From contig NC_134841.1 of assembly GCF_965363235.1 (NCBI RefSeq), positions 31,959,440 to 32,023,439 of the forward strand: a DNA stretch of 64,000 bases, in the 5' to 3' direction. This DNA comes from Mytilus galloprovincialis (taxonomy: Eukaryota > Mollusca > Bivalvia > Mytilida > Mytilidae). The position numbers and the translations under genes were made by a program. Shown here in pieces: positions 1 through 12,227 of the stretch. Under the pieces are notes generated by a model. The model was not told the origin of the DNA. It ran no database searches and was given only the letters and a program-made list of their open reading frames with translations. Numbering within the stretch: position 1 is the first letter of the stretch; every line of letters begins with the position of its first letter.

Positions 1-2
1 TG

Positions 3-187
3 AAAAAATTATTACACCAGGGTTTTCGATACCACAATCTAGTCAAAACATTTACTAAATTTTATCATCGGTATAAGGACATCATTCGTAAATATAGCTC
101 AACATGCAGACTTCTTATATGTTCAGGTATTTCACATCCAATTTTTTATGGAAATATTCTTTATAAAGCACAAAAATATCAGTATTA
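3..187 (+). pseudogene. C-terminal ORF remnant of a retroelement-like repeat
   Basis: An open frame runs from the window edge to a TAA, reading KKLLHQGFRYHNLVKTFTKF and then a tail with SHPIFYGNILYKA. I recall this type of sequence as the tail of repetitive retroelement ORFs in mussels, but I cannot assign the class. A second copy of the same tail lies at about 54577-54748, and shorter pieces occur near 42960 and 51590. The 5' part is outside the window. It is a repeat relic, not a host gene. Confidence 0.5.
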
Positions 188-2325
188 ACCTTAGAAGCTA
201 ACAAAACTGTTAAATAGACTTATTAGAAGGGATATAGTTACGATACTGTTGTCAGGTCATTAAAGATTGCATATTTTGGGGTAAATATTGATTCATTTCT
301 AGGGTCTTTGCATCGGAACTAAACACATTTGTTTAAAAACCAGTTGTTGGCATGACACGGGTTATGTTCTTCTCATATATGTTATGATGGTGTGATACTA
401 AACCCCTAATGGAAAGGATTGTGCCTGATATTCATATGATGGAGACATAATCTTTCAGTCAGTTTAATTGAAGTCTGGAGCTGGCATGTCAGTTAACTGC
501 TAGTAGTCTGTTGTTATTTATGTATTATTGTCATTTTGTTTATTTTCTTTGGTTACATCTTCGGACTTCTCCTTGAACTGAATTTTAATGTGCGTATTGT
601 TATGCGTTTACTTTTCTTCATTGGCTAGAGGTATGGGGGGAGGGTTGAGATCTCATAAACATGTTTAACCCCGCCGCATTTTGGCGCCTGCCCCAAGTCA
701 GGAGCCTCTTGCCTTTGTTAGTCTTGCATTATTTTTCATTTTAGTTTCTTATATACAATTTGGAGTTTAGTATGGCGTTCATTATCACTGAACTAGTATA
801 TATGTTAGTGGCAATAAGTTAAATTAGGCATTAAGCTAAAATCCTAGACAGTAAGCTAGCGCCTAGTCAGTAAGTCTATTGCCGAAATGATGCTAGGCAT
901 TAGTCTTAAATCCTATGATTTAAGCTTAAATCCTGAAAAATGTATGCAGGCATTAAGATTAATGCCTAAAATATAAATGCAAGTAAATCAAAGACATTTA
1001 TTCATTTGAATAAACATATATTTGTTACATAATAAAATTATTCGAACTGGGGCTTGTTTATCGAAACTGTCCTAAGATCTTTCCTATAAAATATTCTTAG
1101 GACAGAAATTATGACAAAGTAAGGACCGACTTACAACATCGAATCTATCTGAAGATTATCTTAGCTATCATCTCATAACTGCTTTCCTACGTATTTGGCG
1201 TAAAATAAAATAGCAAATGAAAAAAAATGAAACATTGTTTCAAATTTATCCAAAAACTTTAATTTAAAAACCGATTAATTCTTAGAAAATAATTATTAGC
1301 TTTAACTTAAAGGGAAATAACTTGATACTTTTGATCTTATAATTGTACATTTGAACTCTTTGAAACAAAACATAAGTAAAAAAAAAATATGACTTCGTCT
1401 TATATTTGAATTGAACAAACTAATTGTAAATAGTTAAAATTAAATATATAATCCGTAAAATCATTATATGCTTTGGGGGAGCTGAATTTGAAGTTTCATA
1501 CTTAAAAGTTCAAAGGCAAATCTCATGCATCTTTCATATAAATACTGAGTTCTTCAACTATTTCATTTTATTATGTTTGAATATGATCAAAAGAAATAAA
1601 AATACCGATAACAAACTACTAGGCCCAGTTTTATCCAAAATATAAAAATGAAGATGTGGTATGATTTCCAATGAGACAACTGTCCACAGGAGACCGGAAA
1701 TAACATTACTAATGAAATGTGTGTTTTTTTAAAAATTAAAACACATCAAATATAATTTATAAATAAGAAAACTTGATGAAATCATTTTTTATCACAAGTT
1801 GTGGAATTATTAACAAAGAAAATTTACTTATCCAATAAAAAAAATGGAAACTGGTGTGAGCAAAAAAAAACATATCTTAATTTTGTCTTCTTTTGACCAG
1901 TTCAAACTAAGTCGACAAGTGAAGTGTACAAATTCTGAAATACATATCATAACAATTCTATGGAATATCTCCCCCTTCATTCGTTCACAAAATATGCATA
2001 AATTCAAGAGTTTACTTATTGCCTAAAATTATGTTAGGCAATAGGATGAATAATCATCATCAGATTTCAGTAAATAAGCTTAATGCCTGAAAATTTCAGA
2101 CAATAACTTAATGCCTAGGCGTTAGCTTATTGCCTAGGATTTAAGCTTAATGCCTAATTTCACTTATTGCCGCTAACATATATATTTGTTTAGGGGCCAG
2201 CTGATTGACGCCTCCGGGTGCGGGAATTTCTCACATGTTGGTGACCTTCTGCTGTTGTCTGTTCTATGGTCGGGTTGTTGTCTCTTTGACAAATTTCCCA
2301 TTTCCATTCTCAATTTTATATTTCT
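188..2325 (+). repeat. Dispersed repeat family A, copy split by an inverted-repeat element
   Basis: This is the non-coding tail following the retroelement-like ORF remnant. It ends in the signature TTCCATTTCCATTCTC-like block near 2295. The same sequence without the insert is present on the minus strand at about 23830-24410, which shows that 803-2178 is an insertion. Shorter copies lie at 17485-17683, 17696-17868, 25190-25228, 36855-36905, 37590-37636, 48447-48500 and 59385-59695. About 90-425 also matches 54577-54960. Confidence 0.75.
803..2178. mobile_element. 1.38 kb non-autonomous element with terminal inverted repeats of about 60 bp
   Basis: The left end (TGTTAGTGGCAATAAG) and the reverse complement of the right end (TGTTAGCGGCAATAAG) match almost base for base for about 64 bases. 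The flanks carry TATATA on both sides (797-802 and 2179-2184). Removing the element and one TATATA restores the uninterrupted repeat seen on the minus strand near 23985, so the insertion boundaries are well supported. Inside both ends the motif AGGCATTAAG / CTTAATGCCT recurs several times. No transposase-sized ORF is present. Superfamily unresolved; a TA-type target site is possible. Confidence 0.8.
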
Positions 2326-2339
2326 TTACCAAACTTGAA

Positions 2340-2760
2340 AATCCTAATAATAGAGTGTAATTAATTTGATATCTATTTTCAAAGAAATCAGTTGAAGGTC
2401 GCAACGAAAACACAAAATAGAAGAACGAAGGATTAAACAAAAACTGCTCGACATCTAGTGCTTAGTCAGCCTATTTACCCTTGCCTTTTGTTATACATAC
2501 TATTATACAGGTTATAATTATGTCAGCTTAAACTAGCAACACGAAACAAACACAATTCACTGTGCGAGTTTCTTGATATAATGCACATAATACAAGTTAT
2601 AATATACCAGATTAGTTATCATGTCGTTGCAATGACTATTGTGTCCAGTTTAAGCGCTGAGAAAATCTGTTTGGATTACATACGCTGACATGAATTAAAA
2701 TGTGAACAGATATGCATAACAAATAAAAGAGGTGTATCATGAATGTTAATCTTGACATTT
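2340..2760. other. AT-rich intergenic DNA, nothing recognised
   Basis: No ORF, RNA-like fold or repeat could be supported in this stretch between repeat family A and the TIR-domain exon. Confidence 0.4.
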
Positions 2761-3196
2761 TTACCCTTTAAAATACTTTAAATGATCAAAGTGTAAGTTT
2801 TTGCAAATCCATTTGATTTTATCCTTCTCTATTGACAATTGAATTAAAAGTATATTTTTCCAAATGCTAGCACATGCTATGGAAATATTATGCAATGGTA
2901 AATCTCTAGTAAAAACAACTTTTCTACAGATTTTTTGAAAACTTTTCATTCTTCGCTCGTTCGAGATAGAAATATGGCTGCATCTATGAATGGCAGTATC
3001 TCTCTCGGTTGCTATCGATTCTTCTACAACGAAATCTCTATCTTCGAAGCAAATTTTAAAACCCCATTTGTCCTCAATTGGCTTTAGATACTCTTTCACA
3101 AAACAAATGCAGTTATTCGAATATGAAACATAAACAACATAATCAAAAGTTAGCTCAAGAACTTTTTCTGCAAATCTTAAGAAAATTATGCTCCAC
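2761..3196 (-). CDS. TIR-domain exon (partial gene or gene fragment)
   Basis: The open frame has the landmarks of a Toll/IL-1 receptor domain. A box-1-like strand is FDYVVYVSYS, and helix A reads FVKEYLKPIEDKWGF. Box 2 is KICFEDRDFVVEESIA, where canonical domains have RD..(P/V)G. A C-terminal part has RDLPLHNIS and IWKNILLIQL before the TAA at 2761. TIR domains carry signalling or NADase functions in immune receptors and adaptors, and bivalves have many TIR-only genes. The frame starts after a good acceptor (TTTTTTAG just upstream of 3196) and has no convincing ATG, so I read it as an internal or last exon. Between box 2 and the C-terminal half about 20 residues appear missing or scrambled and box 3 is unclear, so it may be a decayed copy. 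No leucine-rich repeat exon was found upstream. Confidence 0.6.
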
Positions 3197-3239
3197 CTAA
3201 AAAAGGTCAAATAGCGTATTTTGAATTAAAATTGATAAA

Positions 3240-4860
3240 AGAAATCAATTATGAATCGCCTAACTTCATCGAAACGGTAGAATCAAAGTCGACAAAATAA
3301 TTATGAATGTCTATTTCTGTTACTAGTTGATTTTTGGAATGGAATAAACCAAACAAGAGTAATTATAGTTTTTATTAAATTTTACCTAAGTTTTAAGAAT
3401 CCAACGCAAAATATGGTTGTATCACATGAACAAATCAAAGGATTATTAATGAGATATAACTTAAAAAATCCAAATTTGGTATGCTGGGTATCAATCCAAT
3501 TCAGTATATAGTTAAATGATTGTGTGGTAAATGAAGTTCTGTGAGGCTGTCAAACTTTGTAACTGAATCAGAAATATTAACAAGCAAGTTATGATATAGA
3601 TTGAGTTGTGTGAAACGGGGCAGTTGCCAAAGCGAATTCATTTTCCACATATAGTTATATATGATTCATAATTTTTTTTTTATAGCAGGATAAAGACTTG
3701 ATATTGATGAATTGGTGTGTAAAACGAGATACAATTTTGTGTACCTCTTGATGGCGTCGGTAAAATCTACGAAGGGACGAGTTCAACGTCACTATTGGGA
3801 ACTCTTGGTTTAATACTTCTTTGTGAGTAGCAACTTATACTAAGGAAATCATGATAGGAAAAATGAGCCCAGGAATATCGTATCAATTTGGAGATATAAA
3901 CTCCGTATGCAGGCGCTGCTGGAATGTTGCTATATAGAAATGAAAATTCACAATTGGGAATCTGAAATCATCTCTTTTGTCGTAAAAAGGTTTGTTTTAA
4001 TACGACCCTCATTTGTCAATTTCTACCTGTATGTCAAGATATGATGCATACTTAACTGTATCTGTTGTATCCTCTATTTCTAGTTTAATTGGATAGATGC
4101 GTTTAACATAGTCACCAAATTTTGAATTATTTAGTGAGAGAACATCATCTTTATAGCGGAATTTAAAGGATAGAGGATACTGCAAACTTCTTATCTTTCT
4201 TTATATCAATAGAAATTACATTTTTAAATTTGTTTATGCCTTCATAACTTTGACATTTCTTAGTAACGCACAATCAAAACATATTTAAACTGATTTGTAA
4301 CGATAATTACAACTGCATTTCAATGAGCCAATCACCGATTACACTCACGACGTGACATTAGCGATTCTACTAGTCCTCTGATCGAATTGCTATCCTGGTG
4401 ATGCTAATTTTATACCAAACAGAGTGGTCACTGTCCTCATCCTTGCTTATACTGAAGAAATATGTCGGCATCGAGTCTGGTCAGTCTATTAAGTTAAATC
4501 CAATTTCATTAAGTAAGACGTTAAGTTTGTCGGAACGGATTTTAATCCTTAGTATGTACATTCAGCCTCCTTATCTCCTGATATGTTTAATGTTATATTG
4601 CATTTAGAATGTACCGTTGTATATGGATAACCAAGTGTAATCCAAATTGCTGTTCTGATGAACATTATCATTATTAACTCAATTTGTTTTGACTTCATGA
4701 TTCATAGGTATATTGGATACAAAAATGCAGTTTACGCATGAAATCAAATTTCTGTTTTTAAATATGGTTGGGTTTGTTCTGGGTTTTTTTTTGCCTTGAC
4801 CGATACGATTTTGATTATGTTAAAAAATCCAAACAAAAAGAAAAATCGTACTTAACCATC
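3240..4860. other. Intergenic AT-rich DNA, no gene recognised
   Basis: Only short unsupported ORFs occur here. The 69-codon ORF on the plus strand near 4400 has no recognisable domain and no codon signal I can judge. Confidence 0.4.
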
Positions 4861-4869
4861 CCGCCAACG

Positions 4870-5275
4870 TGTTTTTGTGCGGTTGTCATATTTTGTATCT
4901 TGTCTTTCGTTTTCCTTATTTAAATTGTCTATATGCCGTTTTGTTTTCTTTGTTGACATATTTTTTTTTTTTATAGTTATTAAGATTATAACACAATTTT
5001 GACTGCTGTACCCGTATGTATGATATTTTACCTATTGTGTCTGTTTGTTTTGTTCACACATCGTTGTTGTCAGTACAACGGAATTGTATGTGGCTGTCAT
5101 ACAAGCTAGCTATACTACCAGGTTTTATGCACCATTTTCTCATTATTAAATGTCTTTTCCAAGATAGGAATATGACTGTTGTTTCCGTTCGTTTGATGTG
5201 CATGAGCTTTAGATTTTGCCATTTGCGGTGATTTACCGTTTTGAATTTTTCTTGGAGTTATTTGATTTTTATGTT
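4870..5275 (+). repeat. Dispersed repeat family B copy
   Basis: The stretch around TGACTGCTGTACCC and CACACATCGTTGTTGTC recurs throughout the window: 24430-24700 and 41755-42125 on plus; 25700-26020, 26127-26270, 31500-31730, 33675-33785, 45775-45885 and 23535-23725 on minus. The short ORF inside it is a by-product of the repeat. Confidence 0.7.
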
Positions 5276-5299
5276 ACCTTTTATATCCACATTACGGTT

Positions 5300-6780
5300 T
5301 CACATGTATAGATACGGGGCCATATTAGGAATCTAAGCAATGAAGATATGTGTCTCCCTTATGTTAAGATTCCACTGAAAACATTGTAATTTATCTTATC
5401 ATTTGAATTTGCTAAATAATAATGCTTAAAATCATAGTTCACATAAACCTAACAGTTAAAGTAGTGATTGTCGTTGGTTATCCTTTACAGATAGTAACTA
5501 TATAAACATTTTGGTCAGATGTATTAGGAAATAGAACGTATAATCTCATCATTTAACAAAATATCCGATGAGGATAAAATGTTCATTAAGTTTAAATTAA
5601 ACGAGTATTACATTACTAAAGGTTAGGCTAGACAAACTAGAATTATGTAATAGAAATTTGTGATTATTTTAATTAAATATATTTTAATATGAGAATATTA
5701 TATATTACTTATATTTTCAAATAAGAAAAATTATAATCTCCTCCAAAATATATCTTAATTTTACGATATCATAAATGTCTTTTAATTTCCAATTTTGTAT
5801 GTTTGTAATATTGTAATATGTATGTCTTGACATCATTCCATTACTTAGACTTTACACCAATAAATACTTCTATTTGATTTGTATCACTTTTGGGTAAGGA
5901 TGGAATGATAGTTTAAAACTAGTAATCACTATCGAAATGAAAACCTTCTTTTTCTTTGTTACACTGTAGGAATTGTAAAAAACATACATATTAATTTCTT
6001 GCAGTGATTTGATTTTTTTAACTCAAGAGACAGGTACGAAATGTCCATCAAAATATTAAAAGTGTATGCTTGGCATATTTGTTTTTCGTGTTTTTCTTAT
6101 TATTCGTGGTGATAATATATATGTGTAATCATGCAAATCATTATTCGTAGTTTGCATTTGTGTCCTGCTAAAAAAAGAATTGCAATTAAATAGCACACCT
6201 GAATATTATTGCTGCCCTCAAATCATAATTTAAGATTTGTTTTCTGTGAAAACTTGTAAATTGGATTAACGTTAGTTTAAACGGAGACTACTAAGACACA
6301 TGTGTTACAATAATCTAATGTTTAAAGATGTTCTTCAGATATTCATAATTTACAAGATATTTGCCAAGGCTTATTTTATTAACAATATACGAATTTCTTT
6401 GTTTAATCAATTCATTAGATGTAATCGAAACCAAAAGTTATCAAGACAATTTAAGAAAAGTGGGTCCAAAAGTACAGCAGTAAGGATGACGACTACGAAT
6501 TAATTTTTTTGTGAATGTACATGTTATGTTTTATTGAAAACTGAAATTATCTCCAATATCATTATAGCAGAATTCTTCGTCGTGATATTTTACAGCTGTA
6601 AATAATGTTATACTAGTTCTCTAATTACTTTCTATTGTAAAATGTAATTATTACAGGGAAGTGCGTGACAAAATGTAATCAATATATCAGTTACATAATG
6701 GTAAACACCCAAAATCATAGCATACACTACAAACGAAGAAACAAACAATACCAAACAAATTCGCGCGACCACAACTCACT
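5300..6780. other. Intergenic DNA upstream of the C1q gene
   Basis: No gene, repeat copy or strong fold recognised. The 67-codon ORF near 6300 has no domain signal. The promoter of the downstream C1q gene should lie at the right end, but I see no confident TATA element. Confidence 0.35.
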
Positions 6781-6786
6781 AGTAAA

Positions 6787-7747
6787 ATGGTTTCAACGAC
6801 GGTTATTTTGTTTTTGTTGTGTGTGAATGGAGGGACTGGTTATTATTATCGCTATATGGGTAAGAATATATCAGTTAAAGACTTTGATTTCTAGTAAATG
6901 TTTACTTCAATAACTATAAACCATGAGCGAGGAACTGTATTTGGTCTTGATAGTATGGTCAATTAACATCAATCATAATAGACTCTAGCCAGTACTTCGT
7001 CATGTTTGAAGTTGGACTTTGCTTTTGTATTCCCAGTCTATTTCCTTTTTAAGACTGATATGTCTCAAAAGATGCAAATTCGCTTGTGTGTGCGCACGTA
7101 ACACTTGCAACAAATCCAAATAAAGCGTCTAGCTGTTTCATGTCAAACTATCATGACCATGTTTTCACGTTGTATGTATGTCTTTGTGTGTAATCATCGT
7201 GATCAATATTAATATGTACAAACATTATCATATTCTTCAGATAATCATTATCGTTAACTCAGGGTAACAATGTAGTCCAAATGTTCACACCATATATTTA
7301 GATATAAATATATGCATTAAGGCAGGATAAGTTTTTTTTTCTTTTCTAATTTTAGGAAGAAGACCAACATTTTTTGCTTCATTGAGTACATCCCTGACTC
7401 TGTCTAGCATTAATGACATAGTTAAATTTGAGGACGTTAGAGTCAATATTTATAGTGGATACAACCCTAGAACTGGAATGTTCACTGCACCAAGAAGTGG
7501 AGTCTATTCATTCTCCTGTACTATTATGGCTAACGGCAATAGTGAAGTTCAATTCCAGATGAACAAGAACTACCAATACTATACAGGAGGGTATGCTGCT
7601 AAATCCAACTTTGGGGCTCAAACAGTAAACTCGATCATGCAACTGAGGACTGGAGATAGAGTGTACATCAAACATAGGACTGCTAACTCTCAGAAAGTAC
7701 TTGGGCATGGCTACTCGACATTTTCCGGCTATTATTTGTCTTATTAA
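6787..7747 (+). CDS. Secreted C1q-domain-containing protein (two exons)
   Basis: The exons are 6787-6859 and 7356-7747, joined in phase 1 with a clean donor (G|GTAAGAATA) and a polypyrimidine acceptor (TTTTAG|GA). The product is 154 residues. Residues 1-18 are a signal peptide (MVSTTVILFLLCVNGGTG). A globular C1q domain fills residues from about 30 to the end, with FEDVRVN, the conserved Y.P.TG.F..P..G.Y.FS core (YNPRTGMFTAPRSGVYSFS) and the terminal FSGYYLSY strand. There is no collagen stretch, so it belongs to the short secreted globular-head type that acts as a lectin-like pattern-recognition molecule in bivalve haemolymph. One intron splitting signal peptide from domain is usual for this family. 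Ligand unknown. Family call is firm; individual identity is not. Confidence 0.93.
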
Positions 7748-7748
7748 T

Positions 7749-7754
7749 AATAAA
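7749..7754 (+). promoter_or_regulatory. AATAAA polyadenylation signal candidate for the C1q gene
   Basis: AATAAA begins one base after the TAA stop codon. If used, the 3' UTR would be only a few tens of bases. Later A-rich sites could serve instead. Confidence 0.35.
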
Positions 7755-7759
7755 AAGAT

Positions 7760-10136
7760 ATTGTCTTCATTATTGATAGTCTCATTTATACTTGAAAATA
7801 ACTTGTTTCTTTTTCGACTATTTTTTCATCTATTTAGGCATAAACGGTCATTTCAGTTCTTTTGTTTTTAATGATAGATGTGGTAATTGAAGTAGTATAT
7901 TTTAAGATCTATGAGTGTCATATTTGAGAGAATCGATTATGGTTTTGTTATTTTCATATTTGAATAATTTGGGTTTTTCTTCTTCTTCCGAAATCATCAA
8001 AATGAGGTTTGCATCAAAATGATATGCACTTAACGCTTTTGGTTTAAAAATAATAATTGCGTACTGCATAGAGTGCCATTAATGGACCAACATTTATAAG
8101 GACTAAATAGAACAATGTATTTTAAGAATTTTTTTGTATATTTACGAGCCTGTCCATGAGAAAACCATGCAAAATAGTCCGGTATCAATATTTGCCAATC
8201 TTTATGAAATCTTGTTTGTAGGTTAACCTTACCATAACTACTGTAAATAAATATAATGTTTTGATCTGATTTATATATCTTGGCCGTAGGGGGCGCCATC
8301 TGTAATTTGGAAATTTTCGGATGAAAACCAACAGAAAATACAGAAAATAAGCATTTTTTGAAACAATATTTAATGTATTTATAAACATATCATCAACAAA
8401 AGTGGCATCAATTATAAAACATAAAACAAAGACCTTTTCATAGCCATATCTGCCATAAAAAAAAAATTGAAGTTACCCAAGGGCAGATAACTCTGTAAAT
8501 TTTGCAATTTTGCAAATTTCCTATTTTCTAAAAAACGCCAAAGTTCATAGGGTTGTATATACTAAGATAACACTTTTATTTATTTCTTTTTGCTTTTTTT
8601 TACAATTATTCAAGTCTTAATTGCTACCATATAACAGGTTTTGCTTTGCATTTGAATATTAATAAAAAAAAATCCGATCCACTACCCCCCTTTTTTTTTC
8701 AAACTTGAAAAATTGATAAAATTCAAGATTCAATAAAGTAAACAGTGACTTATTAAAAATGAACACTGGAAGTGGGGTTTTACTCAGATTATACAAGAGA
8801 CTACATGAAATTAAATATTTCTTTTAAAATATCTCGGTGGGTATGGACAATTTAAAATCATGGTGTTATTGGTTGGCAACAAATTTGAGCAAAGGAAAAA
8901 AAATGACACTTTTTGCAAAATAATAATTCTACCAGATATTAAAATTTGGTCTACATAAAAATTAATAAAAAGCAGACTACATAAAAATAATAAACACACA
9001 GTATTTAGAAAATAAAGTTTGGTTGCTTTAAAATGATAGGGGAGGGGGTGGCTAAACACCATTTTTTGCCTGTTAAAACAAATTATTTTCTGTGAAAGTA
9101 CTTTATCAAATATTGCTGAATTATAAATAGAACATGAAAAAGTTGATATGATAAGATTCTAAACCTTTTGTAATAATGTATTTACACATTTTAGAACAGT
9201 CCTATCAAAAAGGGAGATAATTTATTATAAGGAGGTTAAAAACAAAAAATACACAATTTTCGGAAATAAGGTAACCCCTTTTGTTTCAAAATATTTTGAA
9301 AAGAATTCATGAATAGTTACTTTTTCCTTGCTTAAATTTATAGCAAAGTTGTTTTTATTAAAGCACAAAAAGCTGTATTCTATAAAAAAAAAATTAACAT
9401 TAATTAACAACTACATGTCTATCTGATATCACTCGCCCCTCTTCTACAGAAAGCATGAATTTGTTTAACATGAAAAACATAACTGACCCCAAAACATTAT
9501 TATAAGTTTGTGTATGTCCCTTAATGTAGCAATAATTTCAACATCTGAACATATGAATAATATAGTGTTTGACATACAATAAAATAACAACTTGCATGTA
9601 ATCAAATGAAGATTAGTGAACACAAAGAGATAAATCTGGTCCTCTATAATTCTAATTATCTCCCATGGTAATATTTACAACAGTCTTATATAGAACAATG
9701 TTAGACCACTAACACTTACTACCTACTTGCATGCTTTAGTTTGAGGATTGATTTTTTTTATCCAAACACAACATTTGTATGTACATTTACTTACTAAAAT
9801 TTATTAGACTGTTCTGAACACTTAAAAAAATGATTCTATAAATTTCATCATTACTTTTATGCTGTTTTTGTACCTAGTTACTTTCCTTTTATTTCACATA
9901 AAACTTTCAACATACTCATAGGTGTTCAATCAATTTAATTTGTCTTATTAAAGTATCATTTGTTTGATATTTCATCAGTAGAGGAAAAGAAAAATGGGCA
10001 AAACCCAAAAAATTAGCAAAAACTAGTATTTCAAGCTTTAAGTGTGACTATCAATTGGAGAATAAACATACCAGGAGAGGTGTCCCATTATCAATTATGC
10101 TAATTACGTCTTCTATTTTCAAGTTATTCTATACAA
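7760..10136. other. AT-rich intergenic DNA, no gene recognised
   Basis: Several minus-strand open frames of 60-90 codons occur, all very rich in F, L, I, Y and K, as expected for translated AT-rich DNA. Fragments around 8470-8500 and 9210 contain GGGAGATAA / GGGCAGATAACTC motifs that I associate with bivalve repeats, without clear boundaries. Confidence 0.4.
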
Positions 10137-10423
10137 TTAAGGTGGTACCTAACACTGCAGGGAGATAACTTTTTAAAATCAGTTAAACGTTTTACTCACA
10201 TTGTGTTGTTAAGGTAATATTTAGCTTCTCAATGATTAAAATAAGTGTTTGTCAAACTGCTATATAACCAGTGTATTTTTTCTGATTAAACAGTTGGTTC
10301 AATTTTTTTGAAATTTTTATATCTTTGTCAAACTTTAAGGATCAAAGTAAATACTTTGTCAAAATTTTATCAAAATTAAACGAGTTAAATTGATTTCAGT
10401 TAAAGTGTTGGGTACCAACTTAA
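10137..10423. mobile_element. TTAA-flanked miniature inverted-repeat element
   Basis: The ends TTAAGGTGGTACCTAACACT and, on the opposite strand, TTAAGTTGGTACCCAACACT match at 18 of 20 positions. Both ends abut TTAA, the target site of piggyBac-type transposons. The element is 287 bp with no ORF, so it would be a non-autonomous MITE. It lies just downstream of the 3' end of the minus-strand gene. Confidence 0.7.
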
Positions 10424-10475
10424 AATGGATAATTGTGAACAACAATATCTGCATAATAATACAGCAATATATAGT

Positions 10476-11222
10476 TTATGAAAAATCATTTTCAGATGCC
10501 AAAGCAACATTGATCATGTCAGCATGATACTCCAACGCATCTATTTCAGCTATGGCTTGTTGAAGATCTTCATCATTCTTGGTTTCTTTCTGAGTACCAG
10601 TATGAATTTCAATAGACTGTGCATTCTTTCTCACAAAGTTCGAAAACAGACTTCTTATTTGTGATGGTGAAAGCCATTCTTCCTGCTTAAATACTTTGTT
10701 CCCATCATCATCCCTTTTAGTTTTTAATTCTTCAGCTATATCCTCAAAATTTGGTCGTTTGCCTGTTGCGTTAAAATATTGATGAATTGAAGAAATGTAG
10801 TCTTTGACTTTTGTTGAGAAACGTTTGACAGACTTAGAAGTTTTCAATGCCCAGCCTTCATTGTTAAAAACCAAAACAGTTGAAGGAACTGTAGCTCGTA
10901 CAAGCACTTTGTGTTCTCTCTCCACTGCAACACACTGTGAAGCCCAAGCTTTTTTAATAGAGTCAAACTGATTTTCTTTCTTACTATTGTACACATGATT
11001 ACCAAGACATAGATGGTTTTCCAGATAACATAATTTTGTATACACTTTTGAGCAAGACATATCAGGACATGGATACAACTGGTGATTCGGTTCAGAAATT
11101 GACTGATCAGTTTCATGGCCATCATTCCTTGGTACTTCTTCAATAGTTTGCTCTTCAGGTCTTACAGAGAGGATTTTCAAGGAACCTTTGTTGTTAAGCA
11201 AGATTGGGAATGGCTCTTCAAC
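10476..11222 (-). CDS. Last exon of the disrupted zinc-finger gene (C2H2-like finger)
   Basis: Follows acceptor TTCTTGTAG in phase 0 with VEEPFPILLNNKG and runs 248 residues to TAA. It contains one C2H2-like finger (YPCPDMSCSKVY with H at the ENH and GNH positions). A basic helical region follows (WALKTSKSVKRFSTKVKDYI), then a WLSPSQIRSLFSNF segment resembling a short conserved C-terminal module. Confidence 0.65.
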   Translation of the reverse strand, partial: VEEPFPILLNNKGSLKILSVRPEEQTIEEVPRNDGHETDQSISEPNHQLYPCPDMSCSKVYTKLCYLENHLCLGNHVYNSKKENQFDSIKKAWASQCVAVEREHKVLVRATVPSTVLVFNNEGWALKTSKSVKRFSTKVKDYISSIHQYFNATGKRPNFEDIAEELKTKRDDDGNKVFKQEEWLSPSQIRSLFSNFVRKNAQSIEIHTGTQKETKNDEDLQQAIAEIDALEYHADMINVALASENDFS

Positions 11223-11862
11223 CTACAAGAAGTGATATCCATATTACAAACATTACACATAATAAGCTAGCATTCTACTAACTTAATTTAAAATGCCAAT
11301 AAAAAATTGACCAATAAGAAACCAAATGTAAATTAAGGTACATATGACCTTGATTTTGTATCAATAACAGAATTGTTTGTGCAAAATGTCAATAAGCTAC
11401 CATCCAGGTTATTGAAAAAAATTGGACCTAGAAACTAAGTCAAGCAAGTTGAAATGTATAAACATTAAAAGAGTTGTTATGATTGCCAAATAGACAATAA
11501 TCAATTAAAGATGAAATGAAGTGGTTGTAAGCAATTATAGGCAACCAACTGCCTTCAACAATGAAAAAATCCAGACTGCATCATATAGCTGTTCTTAAAA
11601 GTCATTTATGCCATTTATATTAAGGGAGATACAAATATAAATTAGACAACAGGATATATATAAAAGTATAGAATATTTACACTTAACTAATAATATATTT
11701 ATTTTCAATTTTTTAATGTATACTAAACCAGGTTCACTTTTGCAGCCTTTTTAATCTTAATTCAAATGTTTACTGTGAAAATGAACCTGTAAGCAGACAA
11801 CAGATATCTAAAACTTTAGTGAAGTGTACATTTTACATATGCAATATTCCATACAATTATAC

Positions 11863-12163
11863 CTTAATCCTATTGTTATGTTTTTTTACCGTAAATCCAG
11901 TCAATGTTGCACTATCTTTAAACTGATTGGGTGGCAAAAAGCTTCCTGTACCAATCTTATAGGCCCATCTGCATGTCACTCCATTTTCGTGAAATGTGAT
12001 GTTATTCATTTGACTGATGTTGGGAATTTTGGACACCATTTTTCTCTCGTGTTGATTGTCCACAGATACCACTGATGCCAATACACCTTTAACCCCACCA
12101 TTTGCATGAAGTGCTGCTCTCATGTCTTGTGGTGTAACTATATCGTGTCCTTCTCCAGAGTAC
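11863..12163 (-). CDS. Penultimate exon of the disrupted zinc-finger gene
   Basis: Acceptor TTTTACAG|G completes an Arg codon split by the previous donor. The frame reads YSGEGHDIVTPQDM through NNRIK and ends in phase 0 at donor AAG|GTATAA. 301 bp, uninterrupted. Confidence 0.65.
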
Positions 12164-12227
12164 CTGTAAAATAAAATGAAAGTACATAAGTAAAGACATT
12201 AACCAACAACTAGCAAACTGGTTTAAC

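Noticed and set aside
10844-11143. 99-codon minus-strand ORF
   Set aside because: Alternative frame of the real last exon that encodes the C2H2-like finger.
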